Assembly (NCBI GenBank): GCA_019614645.1
Contig: JABWDB010000015.1
Location: forward strand, 3,472,001 to 3,536,000
Direction of reading: 5' to 3'
DNA from: Stratiolaelaps scimitus
Taxonomy: Eukaryota; Arthropoda; Arachnida; Mesostigmata; Laelapidae
Length of the DNA stretch: 64,000 bases
A program made the position numbers and the translations under genes. Below the pieces are notes generated by a model. That model was not told the origin of the DNA. It did not search any database and saw nothing but the letters and a program-made list of their open reading frames with translations. Positions 39,401 through 51,400 of the stretch are shown piece after piece (within the stretch, counting starts at the first letter, position 1; the number at the start of each line of letters is the position of its first letter).

Positions 39401-42400
39401 GGAGCGAACTCTCGCCCGTGTCCACCTGAGCCGCTTCCGGAAACGTAGCTCGCTACGTTGAGCTACCTAACGAGATGATGACTCGGGTCTATCTAGCCGT
39501 ACGCGCGCGCGTCGAGATGTCAATGGGCATCGGGATTTCGTCGAGCAATCGGAGCAGATGAACCTATATCATATAAGCACACACACAAACAAACACACAC
39601 ACATGACACGTCATGCCGTGACTCGCCTGACGGGCTAGCCCGGTAGCAGCTGCCTGATCTGATGCAAATCGCTATAGCGGTGACGGCTGCTGATCTGCCG
39701 GATTCAACTAGATAATGTGCGCGGCCGAACTGAACTAGCTGACGGCAGGAATCGGTGGCCGAATTGGCGATTTCCGGCGATTCTTGAGCGCTGCTTTGAG
39801 TGGGTGGGCATGCTGAGTACCGGGGTCGTGGACGAGACTTGGACGAGGGCGCGAGGCCGAGGACTATAGTACTCACTGTGGTAGCTCCTCTAAGCATTGG
39901 CAGAGATGGTTGCCAATGATTATAGCGTTGTTTCTGCTTGCTATTTTTAAACAACCCATCAAGTGACATTTCCGTGGCAGACGTCAGTGCTTAAAGCCTG
40001 AATTACGAGTTACTAGCTGCGTGAGCATCGGTCCTCGCTACCGCGTGATGTGTAGTTCCGGCAGCGGTGAGAGCGACGTGGTCGCGGTGACGCGTACGGA
40101 AGCGGCCGCTAGTGACAGGTAGCGATTCGAATGGAGCATTATGCAGTATAGAGGTCGAGCTGATATTTCGGCCAATCCGTAACGCGATGTTCCAGCTCTC
40201 AATCAGCGGTGCCAGGCCCGGCTGCGTACGGACGGGTCGGCTCTGTGCCAGCCTGAAATATCTCCACATTGTAGACGTACCCCAACCGCTGCAAAAGAAC
40301 GGAGAAAATTCGGAGGCCGAGCTCCTGATAAACATCTATTGGGATTGTATTCACAACACCGCGCACTGCATTCCCTAAATCATGAGTGTTCCCACCGACG
40401 TGGTGAAGTCGTCACAAAAAAAACGGCTACGTCGTGTTAAGTTGTCCACGTTTCCTATGCATCCAATGACGTGATCTAAAGGGTATCCGGTAAAAGGTCC
40501 CTGGATAGTGTAGCAGTAGTACTAACAAAAGTGATTCGTTTCGAGCCTTTGTGACCTGTTGCTGCACTCGTGTCCGTCTCTCTGGCAAGCGGAGGAGACG
40601 CGCAGATGCGCGGGTTCGATCCCCGCCGTAGGACAATTGCATTTAAAAATGGTGGGTTGTATGACGTCATGGCGAAAGCTGTTGTACCCTGGACTGAGTT
40701 CAACGTTTCATGCTGAGAATCTGCCTAAAATATTTACTACCACTAGTAGTCATGGTTTGAAGCGTACCCGTAACACGAGCGATATTACGTAGTTGGATTT
40801 TCGCTATCACGCCGTCTTGGGAGCAACGTGTCAAGCCACCCCGGCTCCGCGTGGAATCAGAGAAGATCTATTGAAATATGAACATCTGACAGCATAAGCA
40901 CACTTGCGAGGCGCTAATTGCGACATATTACGTCGAATGCAAACACATAGATACGTGGCAACGGAGCCGTTCTGGCAGCCCTTGCTATCGCCATCGTTGC
41001 TGCTGCTGTTGATTAAGTGATTGCTGTCACAAACGCTGCACTCGTGGCGAGGTTGGCTCGGATCGGACGAGTATTTGAGACCACCGCTGGTGAGCCTCCC
41101 GCGATTCCTTGTCTTTTTTTTTTTTTTTTTTTTTTTAAAGGGGGGGTGTTGGCATGCTAATGCATGCCAACACCATGGCCGCCCCCCCTATGGAACTGTT
41201 GACGATGTTCAACAGCACCACCCTTCCCGGTATCGCTTATCGCATTACTTCAGTAAAGGGTGGTGAGATGTGTACAAGCCCAGCCACGAGCACCACACAT
41301 CCTCCTCACCGTACGAACATGACGTGGTTAGCTGACTCTCAGCTGCTTCCCTTCTCTCCCAATCTCTCAAGACCTCTGTGCACTTCCCGTCTGTGAACAA
41401 CTACTGTGATCAATAGGGTGTCTGTAGAAAGCCCCGTGTATGTAAACATGCAGTATTTATGACGCATACAGGGGGTGTACGGTGCCTTCCTTTCTGCACA
41501 GTGGTAGCTATGCCGCAGACCACATTAGTTGCCACTACTACTTAACAAATCTTATTGCGGAGATACTGCCCATAAAAGTAAATATGACTCCACTCAGATT
41601 TGAACCTCAGACTCCACAAAACTCCCTTTTTGGTACTGCCTACCTTGTCCACCACGCCATGCCCGCAGGCCCGCGATTCCTTGTCTAGTATATATATATA
41701 TATATCCATTCGTCTTGAGGCTAACGTATGTGTGCCTGCACAATGATAATGTTATGGGTGCTTGTGTTCTCTTCCGTTGCTGCTGATAGGGTCATTCGAC
41801 AAACGGCGAGAATCAATGGGGTTTCCCTTCGGCTGAGAGTTGTCCGAGGTAAATTATATGTGGTGTTCGTCATTTGGGGGGTCCCTTTTCTAGGGACCAT
41901 TTTTTCTCTCCCTCTGGCTTCTCTATCACATCACGCCTCACTGTGTGTTGGCAATCGCCTTCATCCATAGAGGTACGCAGAGCTACGGTTTGCATTCTAT
42001 CATACCAAACAGCTCCGCTGTAATGTGACAAAAAAATACTGTCCGAGTCTACGATTCTATGCATGGAATAGCTAGCTGGCGAAGGTAACGGCGACCAGGA
42101 ACTAGATCGAATGTCCGCGATGCAGGGCCGCTATATCGCGGTTCGGCAGAGGCAACAGGCGACGCACAAGGTTACCTGATTGGAAACGAAGGCCGCATGT
42201 TGATCAACCATAAAAATTAATCTCATTCATTTTCCTCCGCCTAGCGCCGGCTACGGCCAACCTCAGCGTCGACTTAGCTTACGTTCCGTACGAGGATCTC
42301 ACAGGTCTGAGGGGTGAGACTAGCATCTGATCTGAAGGGTGCTCGGAGAGGTAGGAATCACAAATGCTCGCTGTCTCTTCCATTTGCTTTGCTTCGGTTA

Positions 42401-44240
42401 TTCCTACGCCATCCTCTCTTCAAATATGATTCTCTTAATCCCAAATGCAGCAGCTTGTATATAGGGAGCTATTGCTGCTACCTGTGGCACACCTTGAACT
42501 TCCGATATGGAACAGGAGGAATATCAGAAAATCTACATTTGAGGGCTTCAGAACCATCTGAAACGATGCTCCGGAAGTTTTGCAGGAGCCGTAGAGACTC
42601 TGTTGATAACCTGTGCACGTGATTGCGTGAACTGCTCCCCACTGACAAATGACACATATTGCGTGCTCGATCCGTGATTGATCTCAAGATGCCAACATGT
42701 GGGATTCCGTCAGAGGTCTTATTCCGGCCTTCGGCCGTTGGCAGTCGTCTCTGACGAACTCTCTCCGTTGACTCCGGACTCAGTAACAGATGTACCCTCA
42801 ACTGATGCGCAACAATCAATCACTGGAGTTGAGTGCTCCTTGCGACGTTTGATCGATCCCCTCAGTCGAACAATTCTCACGGGCGATAGTGAGACATGCA
42901 ACGCACAGTGTCAATGTGGAGTATTTACAAAGACGTGTAAATCATTCATAGGAGTCGACTGCCAAAAAACTGACGAAGCCGTTGAGGATACAGTGCGATG
43001 TGATTAATTATCTCCTTTCAATATCACCTTGTCGAGAGCTTAACCGCTGTGAAAACTGCGATTCCGTTAATTGCACCAAGGTATCTACCTCTTCATCATC
43101 TGTCTATCTCACGTTTTCCACCAGATCGGGCAGGAGAACATCCCGGATGCGTTATCCTGTTGGGATCGAGCATATCTGATTGTTTGTTGATCTGCTAGCC
43201 ATTACATTGGCAGAAGCGGTGGTTAGCACTGCGTTGATTTCCGACCTGAACATGCCATAACGTCATGGGCTGTCATAGAAATTCTACGCGACGACCTCAG
43301 TGGTGCAGCCTATTGGGGACGTTTCTCTGCCACACTGCGATCGCCGTGTGAAATATCCAGATGAAAGCGAGCGTGTCGATCGTGTTCAAATGAGGCGCCT
43401 GATGTACGCAGGCACAGAGCACCCCGTTAGCAACTGCAGAAGGTCTTCCTTCACGAGCATCTTCGGCATCTTCGACGATGAAATCCCCCGAACGTAACTT
43501 CTAACGATGAAGTTTCCACTGTACGAGTCGTTACAATTGAGAACAGGTTCGGTGTTTGCTGCGGTATCTCCGATTTTGAACTCGAAAACCGCGAGACGCA
43601 CGGAAGTTGCCTCGAGATGGGGCCATTTTGAAGTCACACGCCATTTTCGAAATCGTTCGATCAAGTCGCGCTCTCTTTTTATTTTGCTTCGAAACAACCC
43701 AATGACAATTGACAACACATTTTCTGGGCAATCTAATACACATTATATATATGTATATATATATAGTGTAAGAATTCTTGTCGAATTTCAAAAACTAATA
43801 AGGTGAGGTGTTTGTTTTGTGATTCTTTCCTTCCAGACACAACACATGGGAGCCCGAGGAGAATATACTCGACATCCGGCTACTCGAGGCGTTCGAGGCT
43901 CAGTAAGTATCGTGTGGTGACCGTCGTTGGTCGTGAGAAATACAAATTAATTTCATAGTACAGCTAATCGTAGCCAGCTAGATTTGACATCAGAGACCGG
44001 CCGCCCAAAACGATATGAATCGTTTCTGAGATGACCCAAGCACCGCTTCGTCGTGAATAACGGTGCAGGTCTAGGCTAAGCCAATTCATTGTATATCTAC
44101 GCAAGGTTAAGTGTTCAAAAGGCTCCAATTAATTGAAGCAGCGAATCGCAATATTGCAGTTTGCTGTTTCGACGCCAACAGCAGCCAATCGGTCTCGGCG
44201 ATTGGCGACGCCCGTCAACACACCACTTCGTCTGAGTTTC

Positions 44241-44276
<36 letters not shown>

Positions 44277-47200
44277 GTAGTCCCCAGCAAACTGTCGCCT
44301 CTTTAAATGCCAATAACTTTTGAACTAAACGAGTTAGAACAAAGATCTTTTAGTATGAGTTAGAGGTACTCTCCAGCTTTATTGACACACCGATTCAGCG
44401 CTCTGGGAGTTTTGAAATAGCCAAATATTTACCATTTGCGTTTCCATATATAATTTCGTTATCTATTGCTTTTGTGAGTAACTCGACGGTTGCATATGGA
44501 ACCCCACCTATTGCCCTTTTTAATGCATGGAAACAACCATAATCACATGGGCTTAAATCAGGAGAATATGGGGGTTGATGCCATTGCTCAATATTGTGCC
44601 CCTCCATCCAGGTCGTAATTTCAGCAGTGCGGTGAGGTCTTGCGTTGTCGTCGAGTAACCACACTCGGTGCTGTCGATCCCCACGCCATTTGTTCATCAA
44701 TCCTTTCAAGAAGCCGAGACATCGGGAAGCATTGAGTTTTTCGTTTGCCGCTAATATGTCGTAATAGCAAACACCCTTGATATCCAGAGCGAGTATAATC
44801 AACACCTTTCGTCCGAATCTATCTGGCACTGCCACAGACGCCGCCACTACACCTTGTCGGAGCCACTGTTTTGCTTGGTCCTTCTCAGGGGGTCTATGCA
44901 GGCTAACCCATGTCTCGTCTATCGACACGGTGTGCTCTAAGCGACTGGTTTGTTGCGTATAAGTATTCAAATTAGATGTCGAACACTCCACACGCATTTT
45001 CATTTGGTCAGCACTCAGTTTATAGGAAACCCATTTTTCATTGATTTTCTTTTTCTTCAGTATATTGGTGATAATTCTATAACACGTCGTCCGAAGAATC
45101 AAAGTTTCAGCCGACAAAGACTCCATGGACCAAGCTCTAGTTTGCTCAAAAGCTGCCTTGATTCTGTCAATCCGATCGTCCCTTGTCGCACCTGATTTGT
45201 GGTCCCCACCTCGATGGTCATCGGTGTCCATATCTCCACTGTTAAATCGCTCGCACCAACTTTGCACCGTTCGCAGGCATAAGGCAGACCTGCCGTACGC
45301 GTTCACTAATTGTCGATGGATTTCAGCTGGAGGGTGTTTTTGGAGAAACAAAAACTTGATGATTTCCCGTTGATTTTTGGGGGAATTTGAACTTTTTGCT
45401 GCAGCGTCCATCTTTCTGATCGTATCGAAACCACTCAGTGTTCGAAAGGAAGCCACGTTCCTACCGCGTGCCCACTCCAAAAAATGAACGCATTGTGTGG
45501 CGTAGTTCGGGCTGTGCGCCATCCGAAAGGCGCGACAGTTTGCTGGGGACTACCTAATATATATATATAAGAACGTACAGCATGCTATTAGAACGTAATT
45601 GACGAAGGAAAGTGATTAGCAAGCAGTGGAAGCCGACTTCTCTACAATATAATGCCAGACGACGTTAAGATAACGTCTGACTATCACGCTACCAATGAAG
45701 GTGTACATTGATAAACCAAGGAATCATTTGAACTGATCACGTTCACACACATCCTGTGCAGCTGCTCTGCAACTCTTCTATTGGCGCCATCATCAGCGTA
45801 ACTCGTTATAGATAGCAATGATACATATATATATATATATATATTTTCTTTCTCTTTTTTTCCAATTCGAGAGGGCACAGGTAGACTTTAATGAGGAAAC
45901 ACTCGAAGAGTCGCAGATATTAGGCCGACCATTGACAGAATAAATATTGTTATTGTTTGCCAGACAAACAGGCAGGCAGGCAAACGCACGCTCGCAGGCT
46001 CGCTCACTGCTCACTCAATCACTCATAGAGGCGTGTTTTAATTTTTTTTCCATTTGCTTCTTTGAATGATATATGCTGTTCAGTGATTGATTTTAATGAT
46101 TCCGTTTTGGTCAGCGTTTGCCTTTTTTCGGAAATTGCCCATTGTGTTACGCTTTGCTACTTCTGCTGCTGTTGCTGCTGCTGTTGCAGTCTCTGCGTAT
46201 CGGGAGGTCTGTTCAACTCGTGCCTTCTGAGAGCGAAGTCGTACCGAAGTTGGGCAGACCCAAGCGAAGGCACTCGGTCACACCACGTGGCCCGACTGCC
46301 TTTGATGGCCCTCTGATAGTGCTGCCAGTGGGCCAGACATTCAGAGCGTCCCGACCCGAGAAGTTGGCCATAATCAGAAACGTTGGCGATTCGGATCGTC
46401 TGACTAACCACCGCAGAGACGCCATCCCTGGTCGTCGTTCGTTTAATGTCGAACAAGCTTCCTGCAGCTGCTTTTCAAAATCCCAACGAAAATGATGACT
46501 ATATTTGACGCTTAGTATATGCCTAGATATCTATCTATCTATCTATGTATGTATCTATTATACAATATTTATTTCGACACGTGCTTGTGTGTATGTGTGT
46601 GTGTGTACGAATTCACTAGCTGTGACAAATACCTACCCTTGTATGAACTGGCTTCGGAGTAATTGCTCCTGCGAATATTGTTTATACTGTCAAAACAATC
46701 AAGCAAGCAAGCAACAACAACAGCAGCAGCAGAGAGCAACAGCACCAACAGAGACAGCGGGCGTCACCTCGCCGTCGGTCGCGTCCATCGAAGAGCTATT
46801 GTGTTTGACAGCATACTCGAGAGCTTGTATCGACGATTTAGCGTGGCGATTTTTCGTCCACGCCGTCTGCTGCACATTTCCACCGTTCAGTTTCCCCGCT
46901 GCCGATGTATTTCGTTGGCGATTTCATTGTGCGACAGGGCAAGTTATCGCATGTCTCTTGCGCTACCGGCTAAATTAGTTCCACAAATGGATCGTCTCAA
47001 GTCCCCGAGCATGAATGACGACTCGAAGTGTAACCAGTCAGCTGTACCGTGTAATGAACAGTTGATGTCGACGGTCTGCTCTGCTGAGCTTCAGCGTCCC
47101 GTCGTTATCGTCGTCGAAGAACGCTGACGTGAGCACAAATGGACCTCATTCCCAGCCGTCTCACCCAACGCTACTGGACACGACGCGGGCTGGACGGAGT

Positions 47201-48425
47201 TTAATGCATCATGTGTTTTCTGTATAGTTTATAATACTTACTGACTATTTTGTCTCGCTGTATTACGAGTGTAAACTCGTCTCGCCGCCGTCTTGACAGT
47301 CGACAGATTGCAGTCAAGCGTAAACAAATTCGATACGTAAAAGCCTCGGGTGCAGGCGTTTCAGTGTGAGCGGATTCTCTGACGTTCGTGTGGCGTTTGC
47401 AGGCAGTCGACTACGCGGTCAGGCTATGCTGTCACTGGTTAGTTAGTATAATTACAATAATAATAATAATAGTAATAATACTAAGCCGTTGCGTTGTTCT
47501 GAATATTTTGCAGGCAAGCCAAGGAATCAAAGAGGAGTTTGAAAAGAAAACGCCATCAACAGGTCTGTAGGAAAATACACCAGTAAATCGCTCATTAGCT
47601 CGTCGTTTCTGTGACCTTCCCGAAAAAATGATATATAACAGTTTAGCATGTCTAATCATATAATCTATATCGAGTAGTATTACTTAGATCATTGTCGAAT
47701 AGGTCCGCATACATTACACGCACGCAGCCATAGCCAGAATACTTCACGTATAGAAATTGACAGATAGCCGGGTGTGGGCGAAACTCCCCGACGTGCCCAA
47801 ACCGCCGTTTTGCCCAGTTCAGGGATAGCGTGATCTGCACGTTCCTCGGGCATAAATTCTATCTTTTTACCGAAGTACGCCCTTATCAAGAATCAGGAAC
47901 CGAAACAAACAGCTCAAACAGACTTAAGCGGGAAACATAATTTCCTCGTTGCCTGCCGTTGCCGTCGCCTCAGCAGTGTGACTCAGCGACACCCCGGTCT
48001 CTCTCTCTCTCTCTCGAGTGACTCCGTTGTTGGCGGTGACAACAACTTCGATGGGCGATTGTCCAACAAATGCCGTCATGTGTCATCATTGACGTCATTC
48101 GAGATGACGTGGTTAAGCATGTGTGTGTACGAGGGCAGGGTATAGTACATTTGCACGATGCGGACAGACATATAATACGAGTGAGAGAGGAAACGGTGTC
48201 GGTGTGGAAGTCTCGCGGCGCGTTTGTGTGTCATCCGTACACACACACACACACACGCACAGACCTGGTGATGCGGTGCCCCTGCGAAGTCCTCACCAAA
48301 AGGGTCGCGGCCGGCCAAACCGCTTAGTCATCTGGCAGCGAGCGGAGACGATTTTTGGGTTTCGCCGAAAGCAGTTAGCTGGACATAAACAAGTGTCGTG
48401 TTCAAGGTATCTCCCGAATCTCTTG

Positions 48426-48472
<47 letters not shown>

Positions 48473-51400
48473 GAACCATGTAAAATAAATATATAAATCG
48501 ATAAGACCAGGTGCGCTTTGGAGTAAGTTGAGCTCGATGCACGGCAACGCTGTATACAACAGTTATACGCGTGAGCTCCACATGCTCCTGAATAGCTGCC
48601 ATTAGTAGTACAAAAACATTATACATACACATTTGAGGGTTGTGAATATATATATATATATATATTTAAAAAATAAAATCTGCATTTAACCCATATGTAT
48701 AATGGCAATTCGCCGATGTTATTCTGTCCCCCGTTGAGTTTTCCTCCTGTTTTCAGAAGCTTGGCCCTCTAAACCACGGCTATTGCTTAAATGCTTATTG
48801 CGTCCCAGCGATCAGTTTCCGATCTGATCGCCTACCCGACATTGAACCCAACGTTCAAACGTGTCCATTTTTCGGCCCCGTTCATTTTCATCAGCTGATC
48901 TCGTAACGGAGTTGCTCATCTACGACTTGCTGTCATTCTGCATTGTCTCATCATTGGGCTTCTCGATAGTAGTCCACCTCTACGGGCCTTGTCGATCTTA
49001 GTTGAACGCTTACGAATGTGTTCTTTGCTATTGTCATTGTAGAAGAGTAATTTGTGGTCTGTGAAGATTGGCCTCGTGCCACAGTGCAAAGAAGGTTCGG
49101 GAATTCGTCCCAAAGTCGCGAGTCGTTCTGGAAGGAAAAAGCTGCCCAATCCGACGCTCCGAGTCGATGTCAGCACTATGCTCCAGGAGACTTAATCGGC
49201 AGAGCAGTCCCCGTGTGACAGTATAGCAGATAGTTCGTCGGAGTCATCATTACTTTGTTCATGATTTTACGCCTTGCTTATTTATCTATGGCCATTCATG
49301 TTTTCATATGAGCGTGGTTTCGCTTAGCCAGCCAACGATCCGAATTCATTCGCCGCGTTCTCGGCTCAGTGTCGCTTCACGATTGCTAGTGAAGGCATTA
49401 CCTCTCATCGTGGCTAAACCCGCCGGTGGAGTCGTTACAGAAATAAGTATAATGTAAATGATCAAATTATTAAGTGACGAATATAGACCGTCAGTAAACA
49501 ATACGACAGTCTATGGATAGATTCGTCACACCTAGCGATATTTTGCCTAAACATTAGGGTGCTGCCAGGGTGGAACTTGGCTTTTCTGCAAAGAGCGGCA
49601 CAACGGTTCGCAGTCCCAACTGCAGCTGCGAGCTCCAGCAGTGCATACGGCTCGGGATCTGCGGATTCAGTAGTTTGTGGGGTTTACCGATGAAGGAATC
49701 AGTGCCCGTTAGCTGCATCGTAGGACAATCTCGACAGTCAACGGTAGCCCGATTGAACATTAAGCACAACCCGCGGCTTTATATTGACCGTTGCGTCCGC
49801 TGGAGAAGCTAGCTGTCAGGCTCAGTAATTTGAGGGTGACATTGTTCGGTGCCGGTTAATATCGGAGTAATTTCTCAGTGTAAACAAATGCGGTATTGTG
49901 TTCGATAACAGCGAACAGGTAACGCTTGCAAGTATTCCAAAATCCTCTGTCTACGAAGCAAAACCCCACAACATTTTGCTTAACAAAAACCAGCCGCGGC
50001 AGCTAAGGCAATTCCTCCCTTCGCGAACACTTCCGGCGAGAAAATTTTCCAACAACAATCTTTTTTCAGAGTCAGGCTTGACTCTAGCCTAACTGACAAA
50101 GACACAAAGTGTGAAGGAAATTGTCTATCAATTATGCCTTTCGTCACCTGTCCTTAAGCAACAATCACATAAACACCCGCAAGAACGAGCAATTACAACC
50201 CATCCATTGTACATTTCGTGAAAACAGCTGCTTGTAAACATCTTGTTATTGTGCCATTGTCGACGCAGCGCGTCAACCCCGACAGGCAAACCCCAACAAA
50301 TATAGAACATTTGTATTCATTTTCTACAAAAGCTATCTATACTTGCAATACATGCTTTTGGCGTCGAAATCATTCAACAGCAACGAGACAAGTGTTGTTA
50401 CTGTTCGCTGTCAGTTTGGCGATTTTTGCTGCCGGTTGCCATTTTGTGCAGCAGCTCGCCCAATCGCTCTGATTTCTTCCACCTCTCGCTCGCTCTCTCT
50501 CTCTCTCTCTGTGTGTGCGCGCGTTTATCTATGATCGAATATATCGCTTCTGTATCTTTTGTTGTTGGGCAGCGTCCGCCCGAAACGCCGCTCGGTGACG
50601 GCCAGACGCCACGGAGAGAGTGGGTCGGAGTCGTGACACGGGTGTCGTCGGCTGGCCAGTTCAATCACACCGGTCACTTCACCGTTGGCTCAGCGCGTCG
50701 AACCGCTCAAGCGGACTTGGGCGAACCTGCCGCCGCCGTCGTCTAGCGCCGCATAGTAGATTCATCATGTTCGCCTCATTTTCTGAAGATTGTATCAAGC
50801 ATCCTCTGGAGAGGGAGCCCCAGGGAGAGAGAAAGAGAGAGATGAGCGTGTGTGTGTGTGTGTGAGAGAGAGAGAGCTTGCACTTCGGTGGGGCGTTACT
50901 TGTGAGATGTGTCCATGCTGCGTTCTCAATAGCTAACATTGTTTGTTATTAGGGACAGCACTATGTATGCATTCACGAGTAGCTCATATCCGACTAGTTT
51001 AAGATGGATGTCCCCTGGAAGCAGGAGGGATACCCCAGTCCCTCAAAAGCAGCAACACTAACTTGTGTGGAAGAACGCGAAGACGTGGATGCGAAATCTC
51101 TGCCCTCCGTCCTTATGCACCAGTTGAGGTGATCTGCTACCGATCCGATCTAATGAATGCTCCCGAAGCGAACGTCTGTTAACAGCATCTGTTTCGCTAC
51201 CGAGTGCTTTGGTGGCGGAGGGGGCCGGGTGTCAAGCCCCTGCTCTGAGCACATTTGTCGCCCACGATTTTACGCTCACAGCCCAGCGTCTACCACACTC
51301 TACCACCGTTCACGGCAGCCGACCCTACATACGCGTCGCACGTTTGTAGACGTGTAGGCGTTACACACAATTTGAAAATCATTCAATCCAATGAATAACT

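Larger units (their letters stand above)
22433..43836 (+). other. Polycomb intron 2 (21.4 kb, inside the chromodomain)
   Basis: The long intron splits the chromodomain between K37 and H38. It holds SINE-like copies (25728-25815, 40571-40635), a complete SINE (41115-41669), a retroposon-tail copy (35684-35775), a decayed mariner fragment (37587-37930), a possible mariner relic (43515-43625), a GC-rich island (33000-33780) and hairpins. No extra exon or nested gene was recognised. Its size makes it a natural place for enhancers, but I see no identifiable site. Confidence 0.85.
43903..47513 (+). other. Polycomb intron 3
   Basis: 3.6-kb intron containing the full mariner element at 44273-45557 in antisense orientation, a (TA)n run at 45822-45844, an (ATCT)n run at 46528-46547 and CAG/CTG triplet tracts near 46160-46190 and 46718-46732. 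No other coding content recognised. Confidence 0.85.

Noticed and set aside
40571..40635. tRNA gene
   Set aside because: The T-arm is perfect, but the acceptor and anticodon stems do not form, so it is listed as tRNA-like only.
48241..48258. Short CA repeats and other simple runs as a CRISPR-like array
   Set aside because: They are simple microsatellites with no unique spacers, in a eukaryotic genome.
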